The position numbers and the translations under genes were made by a program. A DNA stretch of 64,000 nt, taken from NCBI GenBank assembly GCA_023101885.1, contig JALPQD010000138.1, forward strand, positions 2,782,542 through 2,846,541, given 5' to 3'. The notes under the pieces are model-generated. The model saw only the letters and a list, made by a program, of their open reading frames with translations. It did no database searches and was not told the origin of the DNA. The DNA comes from Typhlomys cinereus. Its lineage: Eukaryota > Chordata > Mammalia > Rodentia > Platacanthomyidae. Positions 1 to 11,584 of the stretch are shown here, in pieces (position 1 is the first letter of the stretch; each line of letters opens with the position of its first letter).

Positions 1-178
1 TTCCCTGAGTCTGGGGATAGTGAGGGGATGTGATTTTGATGTTAGACCTGAGCAGTCCACAATTATCCACTTATTGTCTGTACTTTGGACAGTTGTAGTT
101 ATTTTTAATTAGGGTTATTTAGGTATTCTGAAGACTTGAAGGAGGATGAATAGAAAGGGATTTTAGAAAAAAGGAAGG

Positions 179-458
179 AGGCTGGAGAGATGGCTCAAGA
201 GTTAAGCCTCTGCCTTGCAAACAGAAGGAGCTAACTTTCAAATCCTGGATCCCATGTAAAAATACCAGGTGGAAATGGCAGCACTGCACTTCCAGTCCTG
301 GAAGATGGAGCCTGGAAAACTCCAGAGCAAAGCAAAAATCACGTAGAACAATCCAGGGTGGTTCCTGAAGTCACTCTTGGACCTCCACAGACACACTGTG
401 CTTCTGATACACACAAACACAAAATGTACACATACACACACACATACACATACACGCG

Positions 459-491
<33 letters not shown>

Positions 492-543
492 GCACACACA
501 CACACACACACCTCAAAAGCAAGCAAACAAGTAAATAAATAAA
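179..543 (+). repeat. tRNA-derived (B2-like head) SINE, older subfamily, with (CA)n tail
   Basis: It starts with GGCTGGAGAGATGGCTC, the head typical of B2-superfamily SINEs and containing the pol III A box. It continues through a body shared with the copies at 23083, 38131, 51547, 55029 and 55977 (AAATGGCAG, CTTCCAGTCCTGGAAG, GAGCCTGG). It ends in a (CA)n tract (about 420-512) and an AAATAAATAAA tail. Part of the CA tract is an alternating CG/CA segment (about 450-470) prone to Z-DNA. Confidence 0.8.
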
Positions 544-2204
544 AAGAAGGGCTAGTTTGGGTTGTCCAGGTTAGAGCTCCCTAAATACCAAAGCAATGTT
601 ACCTGAAGCATTTGCTTAGCAAGCAAACAAAACTCAGGTTTTCCATGTTAGCTCGAACCTGGGGACTTCATCTTCCCTACCTTAGCGCCCCAGGATTTAG
701 TATAATTTCTCTAACAAAGAATGTGCCCTCAATAAGCATTTGAAGACATATCATGGAATGTTTTTTCAAAGGTAGCTATCAAGTGTGTAGTGTGAGGGAA
801 GGTACTACTGGTGATATGATAAAATTACCCAAGTAAATAAAGCCCATTATTCAGTGGTAGATGGTGAAACAAAACACTTTTTTTTCTATCTTGGAAGAAC
901 CACATGGTGATTTGGATAGCCTGGAGATTTTTTGTTTGTTCGTTTGGGAAAGGCGATTTTCCAAAGCTCCAGTAATCGGCTCATCAAAGGGAATATAACT
1001 ACCGGGTTTTCTTGACTGCCTTCCAGTATCATTTATGGCAGTCCTGGACCATACTGTAACAATCAAAGCCACCTGGTCCTTGGTTTTCTCATCCACAAAA
1101 TGGGGCATGGACACTTGCCAGATGTTTGTGTTCATGAGAGATTGTTGGTATGGCTAGAGGCCATCTGTCTAGTACCAGAGGCCATGCAAGAACAGCCATA
1201 AAGAGTGTTGGGCACTCTCCAGCCTGCCATGGTGGCCAGGCTGCTACATTCAATAAAGCCCTGGCTTCTACGTTCTGGCGCCCATCCAGACCACTTGATT
1301 GATTCAATCACCATTTGATCAGGTGTATGTGATTTTCTCTTCATAGTTCCTGGTCACAATGCCTATAATTATTTGAGGTGTGACTATACAGGAAGCCCCT
1401 AGTCACTAAATCCATTTTCAGATAAGGACCCGCCAAACAGCTGTCAGTCATATTTGCAGATGGTGACTGGGAACTTGAGAAGATGAGAAGCGGGTTGAAT
1501 CCAGCTGCTGCTTTGGTAAAGGATGATGGGGGTTGGTCTTTTCTTGGAAAAGTAGAAAGTGGCAAAGCTCAAAGGACTCCCTGGTATGTCTAAGTTTTGA
1601 GAATGAAAAATATCAAAGGAAATTCAGTTAGGAAGTCCCTTGATCCAAATATGTCAATAAAGTCAGTGTATAAAGAAGTTTCTAAACTAGGTGCTAATTG
1701 CTATAATGGTTATTATTATTGTTTTAATTTGAAAGAGAAAGAAACCACACCTAGGAGAGTTTAAGTAATACCCAGTTCTCCACACATTGCTAGGAAGCTG
1801 TCTACCACAGCTCTCTGACTCAGCATAATCTCCTCATTATAATGTTTTCTCTCCATAGGGAGATTATGCAGAAGAATGAAATGAAGCGCATGTCTGGAAA
1901 AATGAGAAATGGAAGACATTTCCTTCCCACAGGAGTAGTGAAATTTGATATTTTGTAGATTACCCATTTTATCTTGCGGGGGATACATTATTGTTCTAGT
2001 GTACTTAAGTAAGCTCATGTTTTCATATGTTTAAAAATGAAATATCATAGTATGTCTCTTAAATAAGCATGGTTCTAGGTTGGGTATGTGCACACATGCA
2101 TGTAGACATTGATATTGGATGTTTCCTTCCAATGTTCTTTATCTTATATATTAAGGCAATGTCTTACCCTAACCTAGTTGTTTTGGTTAGTGTGGCTATC
2201 CATC

Positions 2205-2290
2205 TTATTCTTGGGATTTTCTGTCTTTGCCTCCCAAGTGCTAGGGTTACATACAGATGGGCTGCCATTCCTGCTGGCCTGCCTGGAATT
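2205..2290 (-). repeat. Degenerate B1 SINE fragment
   Basis: The text reads as an inverted B1/Alu-like core: TTTGCCTCCCAAGTGCTAGG is the complement of the 'cctagcacttgggaggcaaa' B1 signature. The flanks are too diverged to define ends. Confidence 0.55.
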
Positions 2291-2439
2291 TCTTAAATGC
2301 TAGGGATCTAAACCCTAGTGTTCTTGTGTGGAAAATACTTTATCCATTTTGCTGTATCCATTTTGCTATACATCTATGTAGCCCCAAGAAGTTCCACCTT
2401 TATAGATTATATAGATTTTTCAACCACAGAAAATTTTCA

Positions 2440-3480
2440 TAGTTCAGAGATTATTAAACCTGTAGACCATTGACTTTTCTAATTGGTAGCCTGCCAATAT
2501 TTTCATTATTGACAAATCATCTAATAAAAGGTCATATTCTCTACCCACAACCAATTGTTTGACTATATGATGCTGACAGTTTGTTTTGTTTATTGTTATA
2601 TCCCTAAAATCTAAGACTAGTATTTGGCACAATTATGTGATGTAATTGTTTTCAATATAATGTTTCTGAAAGTTATTGATAAAGTGTTTGAAATTCAGTC
2701 ATATAGTACAATGGAACAAGTTATTCTTTGAAGAAATTTGTATTCTCCATTATGTATAAATGTCATTTTGGTGCATACTTTATCAAGCTAAGGAAATTTC
2801 CTGCTAATCTTAATTTCTAAGAATTACTTTTCAAAATTATAAATATATTTTGAATTTTATCAAATGCTTATAAATTGAGACGACAACATAACTTTGTCTC
2901 AGAATTTATCAGCATACATTGAATTACATTGTTTTCTAGGAGTAAACATCCTTGCATTTTTTGGGGTTAAATCCTACATACTATGATGTATTATCCTTTT
3001 TATGTCATTGTATATTATTGTTTCTTAGTACATTATGGAATTCTATGAAGTAATATTTTATTTAGGATTTAAATCTATATTTACAAATTAAATGATCTAT
3101 TATTTTATTATATTGACCTCACTAATTTTACAATTGAATCTATATAAGTTTTTATTTGCAAATATCCTGTCAATGTTTTGGTCATAACTGTAACATTACA
3201 TTATTAGATATTTTAAAATATTCAAATTAATCTAGAAATCTACTGTTTAATTGGGGGCTTGATCTTTCATACTTTTTACATTGCTGTGCTGTTAGAATTA
3301 TCCTAACATCTTTCTTCCGATTCCTTATTCTTGTTTCTTTTTAAAATATCTTCTTCTTATTTTCCATACAAAGATCCAAGTTTGTCTGGTTTAAAGATGA
3401 AATGTTCTATCAGTTTTTCATATTAGGAACGAAAATGGCGATCTTCTCTTATTTCAAAGTTACATTTGTTTTCTGCTACT
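2440..3480 (-). mobile_element. Old L1 ORF2 fragment, inverted
   Basis: This AT-rich stretch carries the antisense L1 ORF2 pattern: a 'ccttgcatttttggggttaaatcc' type segment, then 'tatgatgtattatcctttttatg', then 'atttaggatttaaatctatatttac'. It is heavily mutated, with no open frame left. Boundaries are approximate. Confidence 0.5.
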
Positions 3481-3749
3481 GACTTCTTACATGTATCTGT
3501 GTTTTCCAGGTTAAGCATCTCTAAAGTTAAAATTGCCAATTCAATTATGCGCCAAAATTAGAATGTTGATGTGACAGTGCAAGCGGAAGATCCCTACACC
3601 TGACCTCAGGTGACAGGCTGCAGTCCATGCACAGGTGCACTAAAAATACTGTGCAAAATGAAGGTCAGGCTATGCGTATAAGACATATGAAACATCAGTG
3701 AGACAGGTTCCACACCAAGACATCTTGTTATGTTTGTACCACAGTTGAA

Positions 3750-4430
3750 AGATCTGGGGTGACTCCGGATTCTGACGCTTCTGGTTCCAAAGCTCTCAGA
3801 GATGGAATGCTCATCCTCTGTTTCCTTTATGCAACAGGAGCATTAGCACAATTAAATGTCTTCTTGGTGTCCTCTGCCTCCACATATCACAAATTTGAAT
3901 ATATTACAAGCGTTGTCCCTGGAACTTACAGGAGCATGCTAATATTTTGTTCTGGGTTTTCATGGAGGACTTGTCTCTTTTTCTTTCCAGTTTTAAGAAA
4001 ATTCTTGTCCAGTCTTGACCCAAGCATTTGAAGACCTTTTGTTCTAATGTTTCTTGCAACATCCTCTCAGGTAGCATTTTTCATTTGAATACTTCCTCCA
4101 AGAGCAATTTTAATGTGAGGCGTTGCAGGTCTAAAGATATTTTTGTTATGCTACAATATTTGAATGACAGTTTGGCTGGTTTTAAAGGGACAGCTTCAAC
4201 GTTCTCTTTCTTCGCTGTTTCAAAAACATTTCCTCATTGTCTGCATCTGCTTTTGCTGTGGGGAAGTACACATCATTGTAAATCTTGATCCCTAACTGTT
4301 CATATGCTCTTTTCATCCTCAGTAAAATTTTCAAATTCCCTCTGTGTGCTAGTTGTCTTAAGATTTCATTATAATATGTCCAAGTGTTGATTTTTTTCTT
4401 ACCTCTATTCCTTGACTGTCTGCTCACATG
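3750..4430 (-). pseudogene. Possible retropseudogene fragment, source gene not recognised
   Basis: On the minus strand an 81-codon frame (4427-4182) has protein-like composition, including NTWTYYNEILRQLAHRGN and KRAYEQLGIKIYND. Beyond its stop, lysine- and glutamine-rich coding-like text continues in changing frames to about 3750. This could be the relic of a processed mRNA copy, with frameshifts and stops. I do not recognise the parent. No poly(A) tail or target-site duplication was found, so chance or an old transposon remain possible. Confidence 0.3.
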
Positions 4431-4619
4431 TGATATCAGAGCATCTCTTGTATTCCTTTAATTTCTTTTCCTTTGGAGGAATGCATACCCCAGAGTTGGG
4501 AACTTCTATCGATCTGTTGCAGGCTTTTAAACAGATGATCCTGTTTATGCAGGGCAAACATGACTGACATGACTTTTACTGATTTGAAATTCATGACTAT
4601 CTATTATATATAGCTGTTT

Positions 4620-4790
4620 AGAGGTATGGGTTTCATCGAACGAACTTAGGTCTGACTCCTAACCTAAAACCTTGGACATGTTCAATTTTCTAGTTTTCAT
4701 GTGTTTCTTGAAATAATCAGAAGTTATATGTAAAATAGACATTTAACATGGAGTCCGATACATAATAAGTTGTTATATTTATTATTTTTG
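4620..4790 (+). repeat. Probable MIR fragment
   Basis: The order of motifs follows a MIR: 'ggtctgactcctaacc', 'ccttggacatgttcaattttc', then 'aaaatagacatttaacatgg' and a 'cataataagttgttatatttattatt' end. It is strongly diverged. Confidence 0.5.
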
Positions 4791-5651
4791 TGGAAACCAT
4801 TTTATGTTGGGCTTGTGAGGGAAACATAGGATTAAGAAAAATCTTTATTTTATGCACTCTGAGAGATTAAGACAGACAACCAGAATGTGAGCAATGACAG
4901 TAGCGAGGCCTAGCAGGGTTTGTATCCACCTGAGAATCAGAGAGCCACTTCTTCATTTTTGTAAACATGGTAACTGAGAGAACAGTCACGCAGGCTTAGG
5001 TGGAACCCATGTCTCCTAGGGCAGAGCCAGGACTGATGGATGGGCTAGTGTTTCCACTGGAAATTTTACCCCAAGACCCAAGGTCTTGAGATGGTGCCAC
5101 CTGCCAAACTGGGCCAAACCATGGTAGGGAGTGTCTGTAACAGGAGTCCTTCATCATCCTGAGGTTCAGATCCTGCGGGGGTGAAGACTCCTAACAGAGC
5201 TGGCTGCTTAGAGCCTTCTCTGTCTTTTGAATGAGTTATTTATGCAACCAGTCTTTCTCCCCAAGACCTGTCTTCCAGCCAGCAGTCCAGTCGAGACAGC
5301 AGATCATAACTTCACTGAACGAACTTTTCTTGGCGGTTAGTGTGCCCCAGGTCCTGTGTGAGGAGCCTGGAGAGGCAGGCCCCCGTTCATTGTCTTGTCA
5401 ACAAGCCAAGTGCTCTGAGAGCCAGGAAAAGAGAGGCCCATATTTCCTAGGCCAGAAAGTTTGGTGAGTCCCTGTATTTTTTTCCCCCACCAAAACAGTA
5501 TTATTTGAACTGGGATCTGATAAAAGAAGAGGTGATCTTCAGATGGAGAAGGGGAAAGAAACCCGGACCAGTAAGGTCAAAATGGAAAGGAGAGCAAAAG
5601 CCCAATCGTGAGAGATTTTATGTGTGTGCCTCAGATCTGTGGCTAAAAGGC

Positions 5652-5745
5652 AGAGGCTTGTACTTGTGTTAGCGGGGATTGAACCTGGGACCTCAAGCCT
5701 GCTAGGCAAGAGGTGTACCACCGGGCTGCATCTGCGACCCTTAGG
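5652..5745 (-). repeat. ID-type SINE, inverted
   Basis: GATTGAACCTGGGACCTCAAG followed by GCTAGGCAAG and ACCACCGGGCTGCATC is the complement of an ID element (tRNA-Ala type, with A and B boxes). Confidence 0.7.
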
Positions 5746-6719
5746 GTGAAGGCAGGATCTGATCCAGATGTGCAAGCTCACTCTGAGGCACCAGGGAAGG
5801 CAAAGCAAGCCAGGCATCCATCAGACTTGCCCTTAGTGACCGTGGCCACATGGTCTTGACCCCAAAGTGAGTGGAACGGAGCATCTGGTCTTCAGATACA
5901 TTGAAAGTGTGAGGCTGAACGGCCTCTTAATGCTTACACTGTAGATGGTGCATCTGTGATTCTTAGAGAAGAGTCCCTGCTGGTTAATACTATTGGGTCA
6001 CCAGGAGAGAAACCCTGTTTCTGCCTGGCCCACGAGTCACCTTTGAGAAACCGGCTCCATTTGAAGAGCTTGGGAGTTCCTTTCTTCTCTGACTGCATCA
6101 GCTCTTCGTGGCCCTACGGAACATCAGAACTAGGGCTCGAGTATTTCAGCAATCTTAAGTCTGCCGTGTTGGTGTGGCCTGGGGCCAGGGGAGGGGCTGT
6201 TGTATTTCAAAGTGGAATAAACAGAAAAGCAAGACTAAAAAAAGGAGGAGGAGGTTGCTTAGTGAGGCTTGAAGGGGGACAGGTGTTTCCTCCCCCATTG
6301 AGAATAGTGACCCCTGGGAATCACATTTCCTGTGTTGAGCAGCAGGCACCCATGATGAGTCCGGCCGAGTCCTGCAAAGGGCCTGGCAGCGTGCAACCCT
6401 GAGCGCTCACCAGAGAAGACCCAGCATTTTCCGCTGTTTTCTGGACGCTTCATGAGAAGGGCTGTGGTCCCTCATGTGACATTCCCAAGTTGTGTCCTCA
6501 CACCTACTACCTCCCCTGGCTACCACAGGCAACAAGCCCGCGTGACTGTGCGCAAATGTCCACGGGCTTCCGTGCTACGTGGTGGTTAGCCCCAGCCGGC
6601 TGGCTCCGTACAAGTGAAACACCGCAGCCGTTGGGGACCTTAGTGGAGGGGAGGGGCGGGGTGGTGCACACAGTGGGGTGACAGGCAGTGTGACTGAAGA
6701 AAACAGCACACCCGTGCCT

Positions 6720-6894
6720 GAGGTGGGAGGATGTGATGACGTGGCCCCAGGCAGCGGGAACTGGGGCCTTTAAAGAGCCGAGGAAACAGCCTCAGAGCAC
6801 GCGTGGTTCCACTGGAGGAAAGCGCACGCAGGCTCGCACTAAAGAAGCCAAACTGTCTGCTTCAAAGAGAAAAAGCAACATCCTGTCGCAGGCC
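6720..6894 (+). promoter_or_regulatory. Pou2af1: Candidate Pou2af1 promoter and 5' UTR
   Basis: TGACGTGG at 6737-6744 is a CRE-like half-palindrome, and TTTAAAG at about 6769-6775 could serve as a TATA-like element. That would put the start site near 6800 and give a 5' UTR of about 95 nt before the ATG at 6895. From memory, the OCA-B promoter has been reported to depend on a CREB/ATF site, which fits. The start site itself is inferred from spacing only. Confidence 0.5.
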
Positions 6895-6910
6895 ATGCTC
6901 TGGCAAAAAT
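6895..6910 (+). CDS. Pou2af1: Pou2af1 coding exon 1
   Basis: This encodes MLWQK plus the first base of codon 6, then a strong donor GTAAGTGG at 6911. MLWQK is the invariant OCA-B N-terminus and the ATG sits in GGCCATGC. The frame is open upstream of the ATG back to an ATG at 6733, 54 codons away. Two in-frame CTG codons (6853 and 6883) lie in that extension, of interest because a longer OCA-B form made from an upstream non-AUG start has been reported in mouse. The exon is phase 1 at its 3' end. Confidence 0.96.
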
Positions 6911-8263
6911 GTAAGTGGTTTGGCAGTGGCTGTCAGAGCCGAGTCAGCAGAGGGTGAGCCTGGGAATGGGGGGGGCCTGTGGTGGTGGGGATGATGATGA
7001 TGGGAACACAGGGTCGAGGTGCAGAGCCCCGAGAGCTCCAAGGGCACCGAGGTGGGCGAGATGGAGAAATCAACCTGTCAGAGGTGATGCTGATTTTCCA
7101 AGCAGATGGGGAAGGAACGCGTGTCCCGGGGTGGGACAGCTCATTGCACCTCCGCTTCTGGATGAATCACTGTGGCGAAGAAAGGGCAGTTTGTGATTCA
7201 CAAGGTGAAAGCCACTTGTGATACTTGGGGCAACGTCTTCACCCAAGAGGCTTTGTTTTTATAGGCACCTGCTCTCTGGCCTGTTGTTTCGTTGGGTGGG
7301 CCCACTTCTAGTTACCTAGCTTCCTTTTGAAGGTGGATTGCTCATGTGGTTAGTTGGGACGGGTGGGAAGCCTTTCACTTGCCTCTTGGAGTTCTTTTTC
7401 CTATGTCACAGCCAAGGTCTGCAGGTCCCACTGCAAGGGCCGGCGGGTGATCTTTGACCTTAATTTTTATTCATGGCCTTGAACAGAACAGCTGTGAACT
7501 TTAGTTTTCATTCGGGGCACCGAAGAGCGTCTTGTATTATCAATAATCAAAGTCATGCAGGCATGACCTACAATATTCCTTTCATGAGGTAAATGAAATC
7601 AACTTCAGAACTCATGAAAGCTGACCTTTATGGCACTCAGTTCTGTACTTCCTCTGCAAGAAGTATTTTCACAAAACATTTTCCTGTCTTTCTTTGCTAG
7701 GTGATTCATTCCTTAACGTGACATCTAGTTAGCTCAGGTTCACCCAGCTCAAGCAAACCTAACGTCAGAGACTCCCAATTTACAGAAGAAGAAATTATGG
7801 AAGATTTATTTTGATAAATCTGAAAACATCACTCCATTGATTAGTCTCACATCATCATCAATTCATTATTTCTATTTCTCATGCACGTTCTCTGAAGTTG
7901 AGCCTGTTAATGTATGATTCAGAGTTACTTAAAAGTTTGATAGGTCGTGAAGGTCTCATCATTGATAACCGGGGAGATGGATTTTTTTTTTTTAAGAATA
8001 AAAAAGCGAGGTAGTTTAATTTGGATTTGAGAGCTACAGCCTCCTGTCAAGATAACTAAGAAAATTCTAGTGTGGGTCATGTGTAGCTCCTGCCAGGGGG
8101 TGACTGTAGCATGACACCACCCTTCTTGAAGCAGTGGTGGCAACTGTGTGGGGATGAGGGCAGGTGGATTCTATGTCTGTCCAGAGCTTCTAATAGCAAT
8201 GTGCCCTCCTGCTTACAGTGGAATAATTGGGCTCTCAAGTCCCCCCTGTTATTGATCCTTAGT

Positions 8264-8271
8264 ATTTGCAT
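8264..8271 (-). promoter_or_regulatory. Octamer motif in Pou2af1 intron 1
   Basis: ATTTGCAT, a perfect POU-factor octamer (read from the + strand), lies 1.35 kb inside intron 1 in non-repetitive DNA. It is a potential OCT1/OCT2-OCA-B site, though binding is not shown. Confidence 0.45.
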
Positions 8272-9491
8272 AATGAAAAAGACAAAAATCACCGAGTTCT
8301 GTAGAACTGCATGACACCTCTAAAATGGCCAGCGTGTCGCCAGCGGTTGTCACTTAGCAGCACTGTCTGAGACACGGGCTGTTTCCCTGTATGCACGCAC
8401 GGCTGTACCTTCTTGTCTTTGTTCCACGCTAAGGTTTTCCTCTTCTGATGCCTCCTAAGAGATAAGTTATTTAACTTGTTTCCTGCTCACATCCTATGGG
8501 CCAGTCAGGGACTGCCAAACTTCGTTACAAAGGTGACCATGTTGCAAGTTCACTGGGGTGAAGGTTCCCAGCTGTTCAGATGATCACAGGTCAGCCTTCT
8601 CTTGAACCCACCTTTGGAGGCTTGAGAGATATCAGGAAAGACCCTGGACACAAGACCTATTCCCTTCTCCTGGGCCCAAGTCTGCGGTACTCAGGACACC
8701 TGGGTGACTAAGCCCTGTGGGAAAATCAGTAAAAACAAGGCGAGCACCTTCAGCCCACTTAGAATCTCAGGCTGGAAGGGCAGGGTATGCGATCAGACAC
8801 CAGGAGTGCTGAAAAGGCACTTTCTGTTTTCAGAAAACACCCTCGAGGCATGAGCTGAAATGACTGTACTCTGGGTTCTGGAAAGGGTTAAGAAAACAAT
8901 CACTTTGCAAAGGTTGTCTCTTCCCTGCCTGGCCTGTGACCTTCGACCTTCGTTTTGTGGACTAATTAATCATGAGCCCAGGCTTTGGTTAAGATCAGAC
9001 TATGTCGTGGTGGCAAAACTCACACCTGCTGGAACCGAGAAGGGTTCTCTTCAGGTCCTAGCCACGGAGCTGAGGTTCTGCTTAGAGAAAGATGCGGCTC
9101 TACCTGCAGAGTCTCTTCCTAGGTGCTGCACTTGGTGGGTCCCTGATGCAGTGTAGATGAGAACTAACACGCATCCCGTCCAGGACAGTAGAAATCACAT
9201 GGGCACCAGAGTAAGAGGAGGCTAGGCTGACAGCTGGCTGACTTCTCTTAAAACTCTCACTCTTGAAATGGGCATTTGAATGACTGACTCACTGAGAACT
9301 AAGGTGGAGAATGTAACTGCTCTTGGACGATGTTCTCTGTGTCTTTTTTAGGACCACAGATTGAACTTCATGTTGACATTTGTTTGGTTATTGTGCCTTG
9401 TGTTTTGTATGCAAGCAGTTTCCATAAATTTGATTTTTTTTCACCTGTGTAATTAAAAATAAAATTTAAGATTAGCATACAAAATAACAGG

Positions 9492-9577
9492 TTTGGGTTG
9501 GGGAGATAGCTTAGGGGTTAAAGCCTTTGACTCATAGGCAAAAGGACCTGAGCTTCTGTCTCCAGATCCCCCATTAA
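9492..9577 (+). repeat. tRNA-type SINE head fragment
   Basis: GTTGGGGAGATAGCTTAGG, then GGACCTGAGCTTCTG and CCAGATCCCC, correspond to the head and B-box region only. The 3' body is missing. Confidence 0.6.
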
Positions 9578-10102
9578 AAGAACAACACACACTGATAGGT
9601 TTCATTATGGCATTGTATACATATGTGTCATTAGATGGTACTCCTATTCATTCCCCACACAGTCCTCTTCACTCTTCTAAAGTGTTGGCACAATCCTTAC
9701 AGTGATTGCTTTTAAAAGTTTAAGTTGAAGAAACCTAGGGAAAATGTTCTATTGTAAAATGTTACTGACACCGTTATTTTTTAAGCCACTTAATTTGTCA
9801 ACTCTCTGACAACTATTGAAAAACATAATTTCGCTTAATGAAGTGAAAAGAATCAATAAAGGGGACAAAATCAGGTATGCCATTTCCAGTCTTTTTGTTT
9901 TACAAAGGCTCAATTCAGAAGGGATTACCTTGCTTAAAGGTGAATTACCAGCCTCTGAAAGAGCAATTGGAGTTTCCTGTTCCCAAATGGAGTTATTTGT
10001 GTGCAGAATGTGTTTTCCAGATCCATGTCATGTTTTGAAAACTTTCCAATGATTCAAGAATCTGAAGATTTATGTTGATTTTCATTTTAAAAAGCTGGAC
10101 TT

Positions 10103-10305
10103 TAGGCCTATGAGATGGCTTGGCTGGTAAATGTGTATGCTGTGCAAGTCTTAATGACCTGAGTTCAGTTCCTGGAAGGAACCCAAAGAGTAGAAGAAAA
10201 GAACCACTCTCAGAAACTGTCCTCTGATCTCCACGGGTGCTCGGTAGCTTCTTCTCCCTCTTCTCCCTTTCTCTTTCTTTCTTTTTTTCTTTCACACACA
10301 ATAAA
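10103..10305 (+). repeat. tRNA-derived SINE with pyrimidine/CA tail
   Basis: The head GATGGCTTGGCTGGTAAATG and the B-box region GACCTGAGTTCAGTTCC are followed by a body with AGAACCACTCTCAGAAACTG and CTCTGATCTCCACGGGTGC, as in B4-like right ends. A CT-rich run (10250-10291) and CACACACAATAAA close it. Confidence 0.6.
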
Positions 10306-11234
10306 CAGACTTATTAAAGCTGCATTAATGTAAAGACAAAGCAGGGGCTGCAGGTTGAAGCAAAACACAATTGCCAGATAGCAGTGACAGTGTTCAGCCA
10401 ATCAGTGTCCGCCCTTCTGGGAATTGCCCCACGAGTCCATCTGACCCAATAGATTATGACAAATTGCCTCCCATACGCTGCCTTCTACATTTTAAAGTGT
10501 TCCAATCCAAATATTCTTGGGTGATAGTACCTGGCAACTTTTTCCAAAGGTCTACAACAGGAGTTTACAAATCGGTTCTGAGAACCAAATCAGGCCTGGT
10601 GCCTCTTTTATAAATAAAGTTTTATTAGAGAGCAGCTATGTTTGTTCATTTGCGTACTATACAGAACTTCCTTTGCTACAGAGGCAGAGTTCAGCAGGTA
10701 TGACACAGATTGCATGGCTCTTCATGTGTAAAATAGTTACTCTCTGACCTTTTATAGATTCATTCAATAGCTTTTTTCAATGCAAAAAAAATGTATTCGA
10801 TGAAAACTCTTCCTTAGAAGTGATAGAACTGTGTATAACAACCTCAATACTTGTTAGTAGGGAAATGTATTAGACAGTGTGTTTTATTGTTGATGCTTGT
10901 GTTAGAGAAATGAATGTGATTAGGAAAAGCAGTCCTAAATGATTTTCTTTGAGTTGCCTGGTCATTTCTTGTCCCATGGACTTGTCCTTATTATGTTGTG
11001 TGTCCCTGGAGACACCATAAGAACAGAGAGTAGTTATTACTTTGGTATATCTTCACTGTAGTCTCAAGGAGGTGTCTAGGGAAGGAGGACTAGTGATTAC
11101 CAAATTATGAGGGCACACATGCACCTTTATAAACAATGGGGACAGAGCAGAAGTCTAACAAGCACATAATTTGGAATCTCAAACATTACAGTAAGTCTGT
11201 GTTTAAGAATTTACCACATGGTTCTGCCACCTAG

Positions 11235-11466
11235 AAAACATTGCTAGGGGCTGGAGAGGTGGCTTGGGGGTTAAGCCTCTGCCTTGCAGGCGGAAGGTCC
11301 TGAGTTCGGATCCTAGACCCCACGTATAGACCCCACGTATAGACGCTGGGCGGAAGCAGGGGCGGCCTGCATTTCTAGTCCTAGTAGGGTGGAGCCTGTG
11401 AATCCCGGGGCAGAGTAAATGAGGAGGTAGAGGCGGTCCATGGTGGTTCCCGAATTCACTTGTGGT

Positions 11467-11521
<55 letters not shown>

Positions 11522-11584
11522 CATACATACACACACACATACATATGCATAATTGAATAAAAACAATAAAAAAACATTGCTAGG
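11235..11584 (+). mobile_element. Young tRNA-type SINE with perfect 14-bp target-site duplication
   Basis: The direct repeat AAAACATTGCTAGG occurs at 11235-11248 and 11571-11584. Between them is a full-length SINE: head GGGGCTGGAGAGGTGGCTT, B box GAGTTCGGATCC, a body with GCGGAAGCAGGGGCGGCC, a (CA)n tract (11469-11516) and an AATAAAAACAATAAAA tail. A 13-bp internal repeat (CCCACGTATAGAC, twice near 11319-11345) is present. Perfect flanks and retained CpGs indicate a recent insertion. Confidence 0.88.

Larger units (their letters stand above)
1..6720. other. Region upstream of Pou2af1, no supported intact gene
   Basis: No splice-compatible exons or conserved coding frame are recognised here. 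Visible content is a tRNA-type SINE near the left edge, a B1 relic around 2.2 kb, an AT-rich stretch resembling antisense L1 ORF2 (about 2440-3480), a possible retropseudogene fragment (3750-4430), a probable MIR (4620-4790) and an inverted ID element (5652-5745). From about 5.8 kb the DNA becomes unique and more GC-rich toward the Pou2af1 promoter. A 148-codon frame at 5956-6402 shows no recognisable domain and is treated as chance. Confidence 0.6.

Noticed and set aside
5956..6402. 148-codon frame just upstream of Pou2af1
   Set aside because: No recognisable domain or family match, mixed low-complexity composition, and overlapping frames of similar quality on the other strand.
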